From Spirochaetota bacterium (GTDB lineage: Bacteria > Spirochaetota > Spirochaetia > Treponematales > Treponemataceae): 64,000 bases of DNA. The position numbers were made by a program, and so were the translations under genes. The notes beneath the pieces were generated by a model. It saw nothing but the letters and a program-made list of their open reading frames with translations, did no database searches and was not told the origin of the DNA. The stretch lies in the NCBI GenBank assembly GCA_023398165.1, contig JAEWSQ010000007.1:1-64000 (forward strand), read 5' to 3'. Of this stretch, positions 33,961 through 42,196 are shown piece by piece. How positions within the stretch are numbered: position 1 is the first letter of the stretch; each line of letters opens with the position of its first letter.

Positions 33961-35010
33961 TTACATTACAGGCGGGTCGAGTACAAGTACTTTTTCTGTA
34001 ATAGAAGTTATAAGTGCATCAAGCTTTTCTGTTCTTATAGCGGAATCAGTAAGGGGTTCATATGGAGTAAACCCGACATACCCGTCTTCCATTCCTGCAG
34101 TGAAAGCTTTTCCGAATACGACTTTATTTTCAATGTAATCGCTCAGTATTTTTTTTGTCATTTTTTCCTGCATGATCATGGCACTCGAGATCACATATCC
34201 GGGAGCTTTTGAATACCCGTCGCTGTCAAACCAGGAAATGTAAAATCCAAGGTCTTTTGCTGCCGCTATAACACCCTGAGAAGCTCCTCCTGCAATCGGC
34301 AGTATTACATCTACACCATCCTTATAAAGACTTCGTGCAAGTTCATTTCCCTTGGATGCATCGTACCAGTTGCCGACGAGGCGGAATTCTACCGCAATAT
34401 CCTTATCATAGGCTTTTGCGCCTTCAACAAAGGAAGGATAAAGAACTTGGTTCATTACCGGATATTCCTGTGCTGCAATCAAGGCAATTTTTTTATCTGT
34501 ATTTGCAAATTTTAAATCCGTACTGGTACTTGCCATTGCAGCGGCAAAACCTGCCATATATGCCTGCTGTCTCTGGTTGTACTGAACCGTTGCCATTGAA
34601 GCATTCCCTTCTTTGTATGAATCAAGGATAATAAAATACTGCTTAGGAAACTGTTTAGTAAGGGGTTCAATAATATCAGGCAGAGCGGGGTTGGATGAAA
34701 GAATAAGATCATATTTTCCCTCTGCGCAAAGAGCCGTTATTTTACCCGGCCATTCAGACTGATTCGTTCCTGCTTCAATAACGGTGAGTGAAAGAGGACC
34801 GAAATCTCTTCCCTTGTATTCATCAACGGCTTTTTGAGCGCCTGAAACAAGCATCTCGTATACAGGGCTGCCCGAAACAATTCCGGGTACAAATACTGCG
34901 ATTGATTTTCCTGTTTTTTCAACAGGGCGCGCCATAGAAAATGATAATAAAACGGCAGTTGCCAGAACAAGTATTGCCGCAGCTTTGGCCGATGTTTTTC
35001 TGATGTTCAT
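33961..35010 (-). CDS. BMP-family substrate-binding protein (RfuA-like)
   Basis: A 349-residue periplasmic binding protein that heads the importer operon. The signal peptide ends around LLSFSMARP and lacks the lipobox cysteine expected for spirochaetal RfuA/PnrA lipoproteins. The body has VFVPGIVSGSPVYEML, VEAGTNQSEW, NQRQQAYMAGF, GNWYDASKGNELA and LPIAGGASQGV, which I recall as closely resembling T. pallidum RfuA (riboflavin). A promoter TTGACA-17-TACTTA is possible near 35060-35088 (minus). No FMN riboswitch is recognisable in the short leader. Confidence 0.72.
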   Translation of the reverse strand: MNIRKTSAKAAAILVLATAVLLSFSMARPVEKTGKSIAVFVPGIVSGSPVYEMLVSGAQKAVDEYKGRDFGPLSLTVIEAGTNQSEWPGKITALCAEGKYDLILSSNPALPDIIEPLTKQFPKQYFIILDSYKEGNASMATVQYNQRQQAYMAGFAAAMASTSTDLKFANTDKKIALIAAQEYPVMNQVLYPSFVEGAKAYDKDIAVEFRLVGNWYDASKGNELARSLYKDGVDVILPIAGGASQGVIAAAKDLGFYISWFDSDGYSKAPGYVISSAMIMQEKMTKKILSDYIENKVVFGKAFTAGMEDGYVGFTPYEPLTDSAIRTEKLDALITSITEKVLVLDPPVM

Positions 35011-35148
35011 ATGTTCTCCTAAAATACCATAGTGGTTTTACATACAAATAATACATTAAGTATTTATATAATAGTTTTATGTCAAACAAGAGTCAAGCGT
35101 TTTTTTACCATATTTTTATTTTTTATCAGGATTATAGGCAGTTTTACA

Positions 35149-35565
35149 TCAATATTCGGGAGAAGGATTTCTATCTCTCTTCTTTAGAGAAAGGCGTTTT
35201 TTTAAAGCCAGTCTTTTTTCTACTGCAGTTTTAGATGGCCTGGTCGCATGTCTCTTTTTTTGAATTTTTGCTGATTGAGCGATTAGATTTTCCAGCCGGA
35301 TAAGGGCAATTTCTCTATTCCGCTCCTGTGTTCTTTCTTCCATGACTGCAACATACAGCCTTTTCTCATTATTAATGCGGGAAATAAGTTTTATTTTTAC
35401 GGCATTCAGCTCTTCGGCAGTTAACCCTTCAATTTTATCAAGCATAATTGAAGCATGAACCTTTGTATTAACCTTGTTAACGTTCTGTCCGCCTGAACCG
35501 CCTGAAAGAGAAAACTGATATTCAACATTTCTTAGGAGAGATTCCTTTAAAAGCATTCTATTCAT
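35149..35565 (-). CDS. arfB: Peptidyl-tRNA hydrolase ArfB (YaeJ-type)
   Basis: Releases peptides from ribosomes stalled without a stop codon. The 138-residue product has the class-1 release-factor catalytic loop SGGSGGQNVNKV near residue 22-33 but no codon-recognition domain. A Lys/Arg-rich tail (KKRLSLKKRDRNPSP) would enter the empty mRNA channel. The start lies 2 nt after the DUF1295 gene stop, so the two are co-transcribed. Confidence 0.92.
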   Translation of the reverse strand: MNRMLLKESLLRNVEYQFSLSGGSGGQNVNKVNTKVHASIMLDKIEGLTAEELNAVKIKLISRINNEKRLYVAVMEERTQERNREIALIRLENLIAQSAKIQKKRHATRPSKTAVEKRLALKKRLSLKKRDRNPSPEY

Positions 35566-35567
35566 AA

Positions 35568-36518
35568 TTACCAGTCCGACTCCGATGAAAATTTGGGAAG
35601 AAGAGCACCTGTATGTTTCATATATTCTTTATAACCGCTTCTTCTTTCGATCTGCCGTTTTTCCATTAAGGGTACCGATACGAACAGAAAAAGCAGCGTA
35701 TTCGCCAGAGCTCCGGCGAAAGCCCATGAGGGCATAACCTTTGATCCTCCTATGGAACAGACTGCCAGGCTTGAAAGATAACACCCCCACCACATTAGTA
35801 TCTCGCCAAGGTAATTCGGATGGCGCACATGGTGCCAAACTCCTGTACTGTTTACCTTTCCTCTATTAAAAGGATTTTTTCGGAAGGACAGCATCTGGGC
35901 ATCGGCAATAATCTGTAGCATTACCGCTGTTATGCAAAGAAGGACGCCGGGGATGGCTGAATAAGGTATTAATCCAAGAAAAAGGTTAAGGGATTTGTAA
36001 TTATCTATATAAAATGTTGCTCCATAAAATAGAGGAATACTTGCAAAAAGGACAACAAGAGTCGGCATCATGTGAATGCCGAAAAAATTTACTGTGAGCC
36101 AGAGCCTCGGAGTCTTTTGTTTAAGTAAATCATACCTCCAATCCTGAACGGTAAGATTGGTAAAGTTTACAGCCCAGTTTCCGGTAAGACGCCAGCTCCA
36201 GAAAGAAAGGAGAGCGAATAAAACCCATGTCCAGGGAGGAAGAAATCCTTTTTGAGAATATGCATAAACCATTATACCTGCAAGCATAACCCACGGTGCA
36301 AAACTCCAGTACGGATCATACACGGAAGAATTACGGAATACAAGACTCCATATAAAAACCCATACTGTAGATGCAATGTCTGAGGCGGCGATGCCGAGTA
36401 AAAAACTTGTTCCCATTTTTGCACACAGTAGAAAAACTGCAAGTCCTACAGCGCAGGCTGAACAATAGACAAAAAAAAGAACTGCAAAACTAAAAAACCT
36501 GTTTTCCTTAATATTCAT
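35568..36518 (-). CDS. DUF1295/steroid 5-alpha-reductase-like membrane protein
   Basis: A 316-residue integral membrane protein with about seven to eight hydrophobic segments. The C-terminal part carries the family pattern NSTGVWHHVRHPNYLGEILMWWG and a terminal SGYKEYMKHTG motif, as in isoprenylcysteine methyltransferases and steroid reductases. The bacterial substrate is unknown; a lipid double bond is a reasonable guess. Followed after 2 nt by arfB, which seems functionally unrelated. No clear RBS precedes its ATG. Confidence 0.75.
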   Translation of the reverse strand: MNIKENRFFSFAVLFFVYCSACAVGLAVFLLCAKMGTSFLLGIAASDIASTVWVFIWSLVFRNSSVYDPYWSFAPWVMLAGIMVYAYSQKGFLPPWTWVLFALLSFWSWRLTGNWAVNFTNLTVQDWRYDLLKQKTPRLWLTVNFFGIHMMPTLVVLFASIPLFYGATFYIDNYKSLNLFLGLIPYSAIPGVLLCITAVMLQIIADAQMLSFRKNPFNRGKVNSTGVWHHVRHPNYLGEILMWWGCYLSSLAVCSIGGSKVMPSWAFAGALANTLLFLFVSVPLMEKRQIERRSGYKEYMKHTGALLPKFSSESDW

Positions 36519-36601
36519 AATACTGCAAGAATATCAGACTTCAGGTAAAAATGAAAGAAGTTTTTATCTCTTTACTAAAATGGAAAAGCGGTGAGCAGTG
36601 T

Positions 36602-37780
36602 TTACCGGTTCTCCCTTGAAAGAATTTCCAGATTCTTTTCAATCATGCTGCATCTTTGAGCGACGCAATCAACCGACCGCAGCGGATCACGGGGTGTATT
36701 GAAAACATAATCGGTCAGTTTCTCTATTGTAGTAGTGGCAACATGCAGTCTTGTATCGCTCGAAGCATAGTAAATATAGACGTCTCCATTTGACCGGGCA
36801 ATTGCACCGTTGGTGAAAACAACATTGGAAACATCGCCGCAGCGTTCCCATCCGCGCGGCCCTATAAGCATTCCCGAGGGTTCTGCAATAACTTTGGAAG
36901 GATTTTTGAGGTCAGTTGCAAAAGCATAAATAACATACCGGAGCCCTGCTGCTGTATTTCTAACGCCGTGTGCTATGTGAATCCAGCCTTCGGGTGTTTT
37001 TATGGGCACAGCACCGGCGCCGTTTTTTGCTTCTGTTATAGTATGATATTTTCTCCGGCTTGTGATAGTTTCTTCATCAATAACCGGATTCAAAATATCA
37101 GTACACAGACCGAACCCGACTCCGCCTCCTGAGCCGGTGTTTATAAAGTCATCCATCGGCCTGGTATAAAACGCATACTTTCCGTTTACAAATTCAGGAT
37201 GAAGAACGACGTTTCTCTGCTGAGGGGAGCGGAGAGTTTTTAGATTCGGAAGCCGTTCCCATGTTTTTAAATCTTTGGTGCGCACGATTCCTGCTGCGGC
37301 AACAGCGGCAGATAAATCGGAATTTTTAGTGTCCTTGCTCTCCGAACAGAAGACACCGTAAATCCAGCCGTCTTCATGTTTTGTCAGCCTCATATCATAT
37401 ACGTTTGTTTCCTCTTTGCAGGTGTCTCCAAGAAGAACGGGATAATCAAAGAACGTAAAGCCGTCAATTCCGCTGCTGCTTTCAGCAACGCCGAAGAAGG
37501 ATTTTCTGTCATTACCCTCAATACGGGCAACAAGATAAAACTTTCCGTTAAGCTCTAGAGCGCCTGAATTGAAAACAGCGTTAACACCCAGACGCTCCAT
37601 GAAAAACGGATTTGTGTTGATATTAAGATCGTATCTCCATGACAGAGGTATATGATCACGGGTTAATACGGGATTCACGTAGCGGTCATAAATACCGTTA
37701 TGATCCAGTGTTTTACTATTTTTTCTCTCCAAAAGAGCTTCCTGTTTCTTTTTTTCCACAAAATAATCCGGATGCAGCAT
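36602..37780 (-). CDS. 4-O-beta-D-mannosyl-D-glucose phosphorylase, GH130
   Basis: A cytoplasmic 392-residue GH130 enzyme that splits mannosylglucose with phosphate into mannose-1-phosphate and glucose. RYDLN, NPFFMERLGVNA, ARIEGNDRKSFF, ETNVYDMRL (general acid Asp129), QQRNVVLHPEF, TGSGGGVGF, HGVRNTAAGLRY and YYASSDTRLHVATT agree with my memory of the Bacteroides fragilis enzyme. The RBS is AGGGAG. It stands alone, without an epimerase, mannanase or transporter nearby. Confidence 0.88.
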   Translation of the reverse strand: MLHPDYFVEKKKQEALLERKNSKTLDHNGIYDRYVNPVLTRDHIPLSWRYDLNINTNPFFMERLGVNAVFNSGALELNGKFYLVARIEGNDRKSFFGVAESSSGIDGFTFFDYPVLLGDTCKEETNVYDMRLTKHEDGWIYGVFCSESKDTKNSDLSAAVAAAGIVRTKDLKTWERLPNLKTLRSPQQRNVVLHPEFVNGKYAFYTRPMDDFINTGSGGGVGFGLCTDILNPVIDEETITSRRKYHTITEAKNGAGAVPIKTPEGWIHIAHGVRNTAAGLRYVIYAFATDLKNPSKVIAEPSGMLIGPRGWERCGDVSNVVFTNGAIARSNGDVYIYYASSDTRLHVATTTIEKLTDYVFNTPRDPLRSVDCVAQRCSMIEKNLEILSRENR

Positions 37781-37952
37781 TTGTATCTCCCTAATTGAAT
37801 GAAACTGCAGGAATACTATCCTAGAGATGAAAAAAAAGCAAGTAAAAAAGAGAAACCGGTTTCCATATGTTGATATAGTAATCGCTATTTTGTACGTAAT
37901 GTATTGTATTGTGGTGCTTAATAGCTTTTTCAGCCTTTACTTGGTAAATTAA

Positions 37953-38084
37953 TGACAGTATATGTAACACTGTCAATCCAAATATGTTATGATGTTGACG
38001 TTTTACAGGAAAAGCATCTATACTTACCCTGTAATAGAGAGTTTAATGTTCGGCTGTTATAAATATATGATAATACAGCAGCCG
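37953..38084 (+). promoter_or_regulatory. Operator-like inverted repeat, promoter and leader hairpin of the barrel gene
   Basis: The gene-free stretch 37781-38123 holds three items. TGACAGT and ACTGTCA form an exact inverted repeat with a 9-nt spacer (37953-37975). The promoter is TTGACG-18-TATACT (37995-38024). The leader folds CGGCTG/CAGCCG (38051-38084). The inverted repeat is about 20 bp upstream of the -35 box, a usual activator position. Confidence 0.5.
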
Positions 38085-38123
38085 GGTATCATTTTTTGAA
38101 TGCAGCATATGCGGAGGTTTCCT

Positions 38124-38711
38124 ATGAAAAAGATGAAAAAAATTATTACTGTCGTTATTATTTGTTTACTAGTAAGCATACCATCAGTGTGGGCTGAGTT
38201 AGCAGATTTCCCGAATGCTCTCGGTGTTTTCGGGGGTGTTTCCACAGGAGGCGGATCAGGCTACGGCGGACTTCACTATCAAAGATGGTTTCCAAAATTC
38301 GGTATTCAGGCAGAAGGCGGAATAATGTATTCTCCCTCAAGCGAGCAGTTGAATTATTCTGTAGTGGCTGACGGCTTATTTCCCGTTTACAGCAGCGATT
38401 TCTCAGATAAACTGGGAGGATCGGTGTATTTATTTGTTTCGGCGGGGCATAATGCTCAAACCTTTGTAGTACCTGAACAGTCAATGTGGGATGACCCAAC
38501 GCAGACCTATATTGTAACTGCACCGGAACAGAGGTACTTTAATCCTAAACTGTTCACAGGAGTTGGAATCGGTATTGAAGTGGTTCTTTTCCAGCATTTC
38601 TCAATTCCGCTGCATTTTGGATATGCAGGCGATATTCCGCTCAATACCAGTCCTGGAAATACCCTGTACATAGGATTTACTTTTTCCGGCGGCTTGCGCT
38701 ACCGTTTCTAG
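38124..38711 (+). CDS. Small outer-membrane beta-barrel protein
   Basis: A 195-residue exported protein. The signal peptide is MKKMKKIITVVIICLLVSIPSVWA; GGAGG precedes the chosen ATG. The mature part alternates strands and turns and ends in GFTFSGGLRYRF, a terminal aromatic that is the usual barrel insertion signal; about eight strands fit. No specific family is recognised, and a pore or adhesin role is only possible. Regulatory elements occupy its long 5' region. Confidence 0.65.
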   Translation: MKKMKKIITVVIICLLVSIPSVWAELADFPNALGVFGGVSTGGGSGYGGLHYQRWFPKFGIQAEGGIMYSPSSEQLNYSVVADGLFPVYSSDFSDKLGGSVYLFVSAGHNAQTFVVPEQSMWDDPTQTYIVTAPEQRYFNPKLFTGVGIGIEVVLFQHFSIPLHFGYAGDIPLNTSPGNTLYIGFTFSGGLRYRF

Positions 38712-38748
38712 TAAAAGTCTGAAAATATCAATCTGCCGGAAAATATTA

Positions 38749-38776
38749 TTGACAGAAGGTTTAGTGGTGGTATAAT
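38749..38776 (+). promoter_or_regulatory. Consensus sigma-70 promoter abutting the Hpt start codon
   Basis: Perfect TTGACA (38749-38754), a 16-nt spacer and perfect TATAAT (38771-38776). TTACCGC and then the ATG (38784) follow, with no Shine-Dalgarno. This is the clearest leaderless candidate in the window. Confidence 0.75.
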
Positions 38777-38783
38777 TTACCGC

Positions 38784-39137
38784 ATGAACTATGAAATATT
38801 ACGCTCCGGCGGAATTGATGTTGCTGATGCATTAAATAGATTCAGCGGCAGTAATGAATTATTCGAGAAGTATTTAAGCAGGTTCATAGGAGAGAAATCT
38901 TATATAGAGCTTGTTGAAGCTATGGGTAAAGGTGATTTTGCCCATGCTGAAAACTGTGTTCATTCACTTAAGGGAATAACCGGGTCTCTGGGCATGGTGT
39001 CCTTGTTTGAAAGCAGCTGCGCCCTTCTTGCGGCCTTCCGTGAAAAAAAGGAATCACAGTATGCTTCCCTGTTTATGCAGGTACAGGAAAAATATGCTGA
39101 TATTGAAGCTGTTATTAGAAAAAGCATGATTTCCTAA
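38784..39137 (+). CDS. Stand-alone histidine phosphotransfer (Hpt) protein
   Basis: A 117-residue all-helical protein with the Hpt signature AENCVHSLKGITGSLGM; His52 is the likely phosphorylated residue. Such proteins relay phosphate between hybrid kinases and response regulators. No kinase or regulator is adjacent, so partners are encoded elsewhere. The perfect promoter predicts high, constitutive and leaderless expression. It overlaps the Cys-rich gene tail to tail by 4 bp. Confidence 0.8.
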   Translation: MNYEILRSGGIDVADALNRFSGSNELFEKYLSRFIGEKSYIELVEAMGKGDFAHAENCVHSLKGITGSLGMVSLFESSCALLAAFREKKESQYASLFMQVQEKYADIEAVIRKSMIS

Positions 39138-39598
39138 CAGTTTCTACCGGTTTCCGCTTTTTTAGTTCTTATATAGAAATCGTTTTTACGTCCGCAGTGT
39201 TCACACAATTCGTTATGTACACAAAGCAGTTCTCCGCAGCTGCACGTCCATTTTGTTTGTTCTCTTTCCAGAAAGTGAATTATGCCTTCGTTTTGTATTT
39301 GTTCCATCGATGAAAATATATGCTCTCCGTATTTTTCCCTGTATCTTTTTTCAAGTTGTTTTAACCTTCTGCAGGGATAGCCGGAGCATTCAATGCAAAG
39401 CTGCGTTGTTTCGGTTTTTTTACTGCACATTTTAATAGAGCAGTCACGGCAGTAAGACGGCTGACCGCTTAGGGCATTACAGCCTGGGCAGGTGTTTTTT
39501 ATCCGCTGATACCCTGAACAAAGCGCACAGTTAATACCGCACGGCGCAATGAGGTCTGCGCTCATGGAAACGCTTCTAAATTTAGATTTAACACCCAT
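39134..39598 (-). CDS. DUF3795-like Cys-rich protein
   Basis: A 154-residue soluble protein with a family-type start (DLIAPCGINCALCSGY, KNTCPGCNA, CRDCSIKMC, CIECSGYPCRRLKQLEKRY). A further zinc-ribbon-like pair follows (CSCGELLCVHNELCEHCGRKND). About 17 cysteines are compatible with zinc or Fe-S sites. Function unknown. AGGAGA precedes the ATG. A shorter relative sits at 49.7 kb. Confidence 0.7.
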   Translation of the reverse strand: MGVKSKFRSVSMSADLIAPCGINCALCSGYQRIKNTCPGCNALSGQPSYCRDCSIKMCSKKTETTQLCIECSGYPCRRLKQLEKRYREKYGEHIFSSMEQIQNEGIIHFLEREQTKWTCSCGELLCVHNELCEHCGRKNDFYIRTKKAETGRNC

Positions 39599-39694
39599 AT
39601 CAGTCTCCTATACTATGAAACAGGAAGAAATTTTAAACCTCATACCTGTTTATCGGTGCCATCTGCGGATAAACCTTTCAAGTATCTATACCGT

Positions 39695-40867
39695 TTATAG
39701 AGAGCTGTAAATTATCTGTCTCATTTTGCGCCTGAGGTGCTGATCGGCTCCATCCTTTACCTGCTGCATATAAACCATTAGAAGATCTTCCTTCGGATCA
39801 ATAAAAAAATAAGTTCCGGGGAGTCCGTCCCAGCCGTATTCTCCAATACTTCCGTTGCTCGATGCTGTAGGCAGGTGAGTCATAACCCGTAAAAAGTTAC
39901 CGTAGCCGTAGCCGTACATGTTGTCAAAAAAGACCCATTTTTTTTGTTTTTCGGTTAAATTATCCTGCGCCATGAAAGCGATTGTTTTTTTACTGAGAAT
40001 TCTCTCTTTTTTATATGAACCCTTGTTTAAAAGCATGCGGGCAAAATGCAGATAATCACGTGTTGTTGAATACAATCCTGCTCCTCCGGATTCAAACATA
40101 GGCTGTGCAAAATTTGCTGCATTATTCATCCAGTATAAATCTTCTTCTGATGACAGCTTTAATGTTTTGTTTTCACCGGTCCGGGAATAAAACGGAAGGA
40201 GCCGTTTTTCATCGCATGCTGATATTGTGAATGATGTTTCATCCATTTCAAGCGGTTCGAATAGTTCTTTTTTTAAAAAAGAACCGAACCTCATTCCAGA
40301 AACGGCTTCTATAACTCCTCCTAAAATATCGGCAGAAGCTCCGTATCTCCAGCCTTCTCCGGGTTCGAACTGGAGCGGACAACGGGCAAGGGCGGAACAC
40401 ACATCGATATTGCTCAGTATTTTTCCGCCGGCAATTTCTTTATCCATAATTTTCTGAACATCTCTCATTGATTTTTCACAAAGCCCGTTTTCACCCGGAT
40501 ACACGATGCCGGAAGTCATGTTGAGAAGATCCCTGAGCAGTATAGGTTTACATGCATCCTTTAGAATTTCATTACCTTTGCCGTCTATGCCGCAAACTTT
40601 CATATTTTTAAAAGCAGGAAGATACTCATAAAGAGGATCATAAAAGTCTATAAGTCCTCGCTCAAATAGAATCATCGCTGCAGCGGTCGTTACCGGCTTG
40701 GACATAGAAAAAATACGGTAAATAGTGTTTTTATCTGAGCGTCCGTATTCAGCAGAAAATTCTAATTTACCCTTGTGTTCTACACGGATAGAACAGTCCA
40801 TGAGTCTTTTCTCGTGTATTTCTTTTTCAAAAAGGGCATGAAGATTCGATAAATGTTTTGTATTCAT
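39695..40867 (-). CDS. Serine beta-lactamase-fold esterase/peptidase
   Basis: A 390-residue class C beta-lactamase family protein. The nucleophile motif is SMSK (Ser54, Lys57) and the Tyr motif is RYGAS near residue 176; GGAGLYST and a late GYDGLPG-like region (EYGWDGLPGTYFF) suit this fold. No signal peptide is visible, so it is probably a cytoplasmic esterase or D-amino peptidase rather than a resistance enzyme. There is no proper RBS; a weak promoter (TAAAAT 7 nt before the ATG) may make it leaderless too. Confidence 0.82.
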   Translation of the reverse strand: MNTKHLSNLHALFEKEIHEKRLMDCSIRVEHKGKLEFSAEYGRSDKNTIYRIFSMSKPVTTAAAMILFERGLIDFYDPLYEYLPAFKNMKVCGIDGKGNEILKDACKPILLRDLLNMTSGIVYPGENGLCEKSMRDVQKIMDKEIAGGKILSNIDVCSALARCPLQFEPGEGWRYGASADILGGVIEAVSGMRFGSFLKKELFEPLEMDETSFTISACDEKRLLPFYSRTGENKTLKLSSEEDLYWMNNAANFAQPMFESGGAGLYSTTRDYLHFARMLLNKGSYKKERILSKKTIAFMAQDNLTEKQKKWVFFDNMYGYGYGNFLRVMTHLPTASSNGSIGEYGWDGLPGTYFFIDPKEDLLMVYMQQVKDGADQHLRRKMRQIIYSSL

Positions 40868-41193
40868 GCCCTACATTTTATATCAAAAAAGATGTTTGTA
40901 CAGTGAATTTTTTTCATTTTTTTACTCTATAAATTTACTTCATGCCGCAGGAAGACACGATAGGCAAACTCGCGGGTAGGAGAAAGAATTTAAACCAACG
41001 ACACATACGAGATGGACACAGAAACCACAAATAAGAAATGGCCTCGTATGAGCTGTTAACCTGCTGTATAAAGCTGCATGACACAGCGGACAATGTCTTG
41101 TACACTTCCGATGATTAATCAAGTGCATTACTAACGCTTCATTAAACAGAATACACATCTCGTATGGTGTTTCCCAGCACTCTTTCATATTTA
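40868..41193. other. Gene-free stretch before the arsenic operon
   Basis: An 82-codon open frame on the minus strand (40940-41188) is present, but it has no RBS, a skewed Cys/His composition and a start inside the ars operator, so I do not call it. Two CTCGTATG/CATACGAG-type words recur (near 41003, 41042, 41158), hinting at decayed repeat DNA. Nothing else is evident. Confidence 0.4.
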
Positions 41194-41247
41194 CATATTG
41201 ACATATATAAATATGTATAATATTATATATTTACATATATCAATATG
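41194..41247 (+). promoter_or_regulatory. ars operon promoter and ArsR operator
   Basis: TTGACA (41198-41203), a 17-nt spacer and TATTAT (41221-41226). CATATTGA (41194-41201) and TCAATATG (41240-41247) form an exact inverted repeat framing the promoter, with an inner ACATAT-ATAA-ATATGT palindrome in the spacer. This suits repression by the ArsR encoded next. Confidence 0.65.
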
Positions 41248-41258
41248 AGAGGTAATGT

Positions 41259-41615
41259 ATGGAAGTCAGTGATGAAAATCCGCCTGCTTATGTGTCCCGT
41301 GATTTTGCCTCAGAGGCAAAAATGTTCAAAGCTTTTTGCGATGAGAGCAGGCTGGAAATACTTTTTTTACTAAGATCCGGTGAAAAATGTGCATGTAATT
41401 TACTTGAACAGCTTAATATTGCACAGCCGACATTATCTCATCATATGAGAATTCTATGCGATTCAGGAGCTGTTCGCTGCAGAAAAGAAGGCAAATGGAC
41501 ACACTATGAAATTGATGATGAGGGAATGAAAAAAGCTCTTCTGTTTTTGACAAAGGTTTCTGAAACACAGGAGAGCTACATACGGAGTTCTTGTACAGTG
41601 ATAAAGAAGGATTAG
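41259..41615 (+). CDS. arsR: ArsR-family metalloregulator
   Basis: A 118-residue winged-helix repressor. The helix-turn-helix is AQPTLSHHMRILCDSG. The metal site in the preceding helix reads EKCACNLLEQL, a CxC like the As(III)-sensing ELCVCDL of classical ArsR, and a third Cys (CDESRLEIL) lies nearby. Binding of As(III) or Sb(III) should release it from the operator just upstream. It is the first of eight same-strand genes with small gaps or overlaps. Confidence 0.9.
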   Translation: MEVSDENPPAYVSRDFASEAKMFKAFCDESRLEILFLLRSGEKCACNLLEQLNIAQPTLSHHMRILCDSGAVRCRKEGKWTHYEIDDEGMKKALLFLTKVSETQESYIRSSCTVIKKD

Positions 41616-41624
41616 GAGAATGTT

Positions 41625-42194
41625 ATGAAAAAAAATAACCTTATTGTAATCTGCTCGATAGCAGGTGTAATTATTGTATCGGTAATTTTCTATTTCATAA
41701 AAAACAGCAGTGATCTAACACCGCCAGTACTCAGTCCCGGAGAAATGGATCCGTCACAGAATACAAATACTGCAGATTTCGGGAAACTGCAGTATCCGCT
41801 GGAAATTAATGAGGTGGATTTAGCATATCTACTGGCTCAAAACAAACCGGTTATTATAGATTTTGGTGCGGACAGCTGTGTTCCCTGCAGGGAAATGGCT
41901 CCAGTTTTAAAGAAGCTCAATGCAGAAATGCAGGAAATAGCTGTTATTCAGTTTGTAGACGTATGGAAAAATCAAAAAGCAATTGGCAACTTTCCCATTC
42001 AGGTTATACCGACACAGATATTTTTTACTGCAGACCGGAAACCTTACAAGCCTTCACCATCGATCCAAATTTCTTTCGATTTTTATGGATTTGATGATTC
42101 GGATGAAATAGTTTTTACCGTGCATCAGGGCGGGTTAACAGAAGATCAGATGAGGCTGATTATTGAAGATATGCTCAAACAGGGCGGCGCGTAA
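41625..42194 (+). CDS. Membrane-anchored thioredoxin-like protein
   Basis: A 189-residue protein with an N-terminal membrane anchor (residues about 6-25) and an extracytoplasmic thioredoxin domain. The active site is DSCVPCREM (CVPC near residue 86), followed by VVIPTQIFF-like cis-Pro region (QVIPTQIFF). It likely receives electrons from the CcdA protein encoded 3 nt downstream and passes them to periplasmic disulfides or arsenicals. In operon with ArsR. Confidence 0.85.
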   Translation: MKKNNLIVICSIAGVIIVSVIFYFIKNSSDLTPPVLSPGEMDPSQNTNTADFGKLQYPLEINEVDLAYLLAQNKPVIIDFGADSCVPCREMAPVLKKLNAEMQEIAVIQFVDVWKNQKAIGNFPIQVIPTQIFFTADRKPYKPSPSIQISFDFYGFDDSDEIVFTVHQGGLTEDQMRLIIEDMLKQGGA

Positions 42195-42196
42195 TA

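Noticed and set aside
35011..35148. FMN riboswitch before the RfuA-like gene
   Set aside because: The gap is only 138 bp, AT-rich, and none of the conserved RFN-element helices are visible.
40940..41188. 82-codon open frame before the arsenic operon
   Set aside because: No ribosome-binding site, a start codon inside the ars operator, odd Cys/His-rich composition and no recognisable fold.
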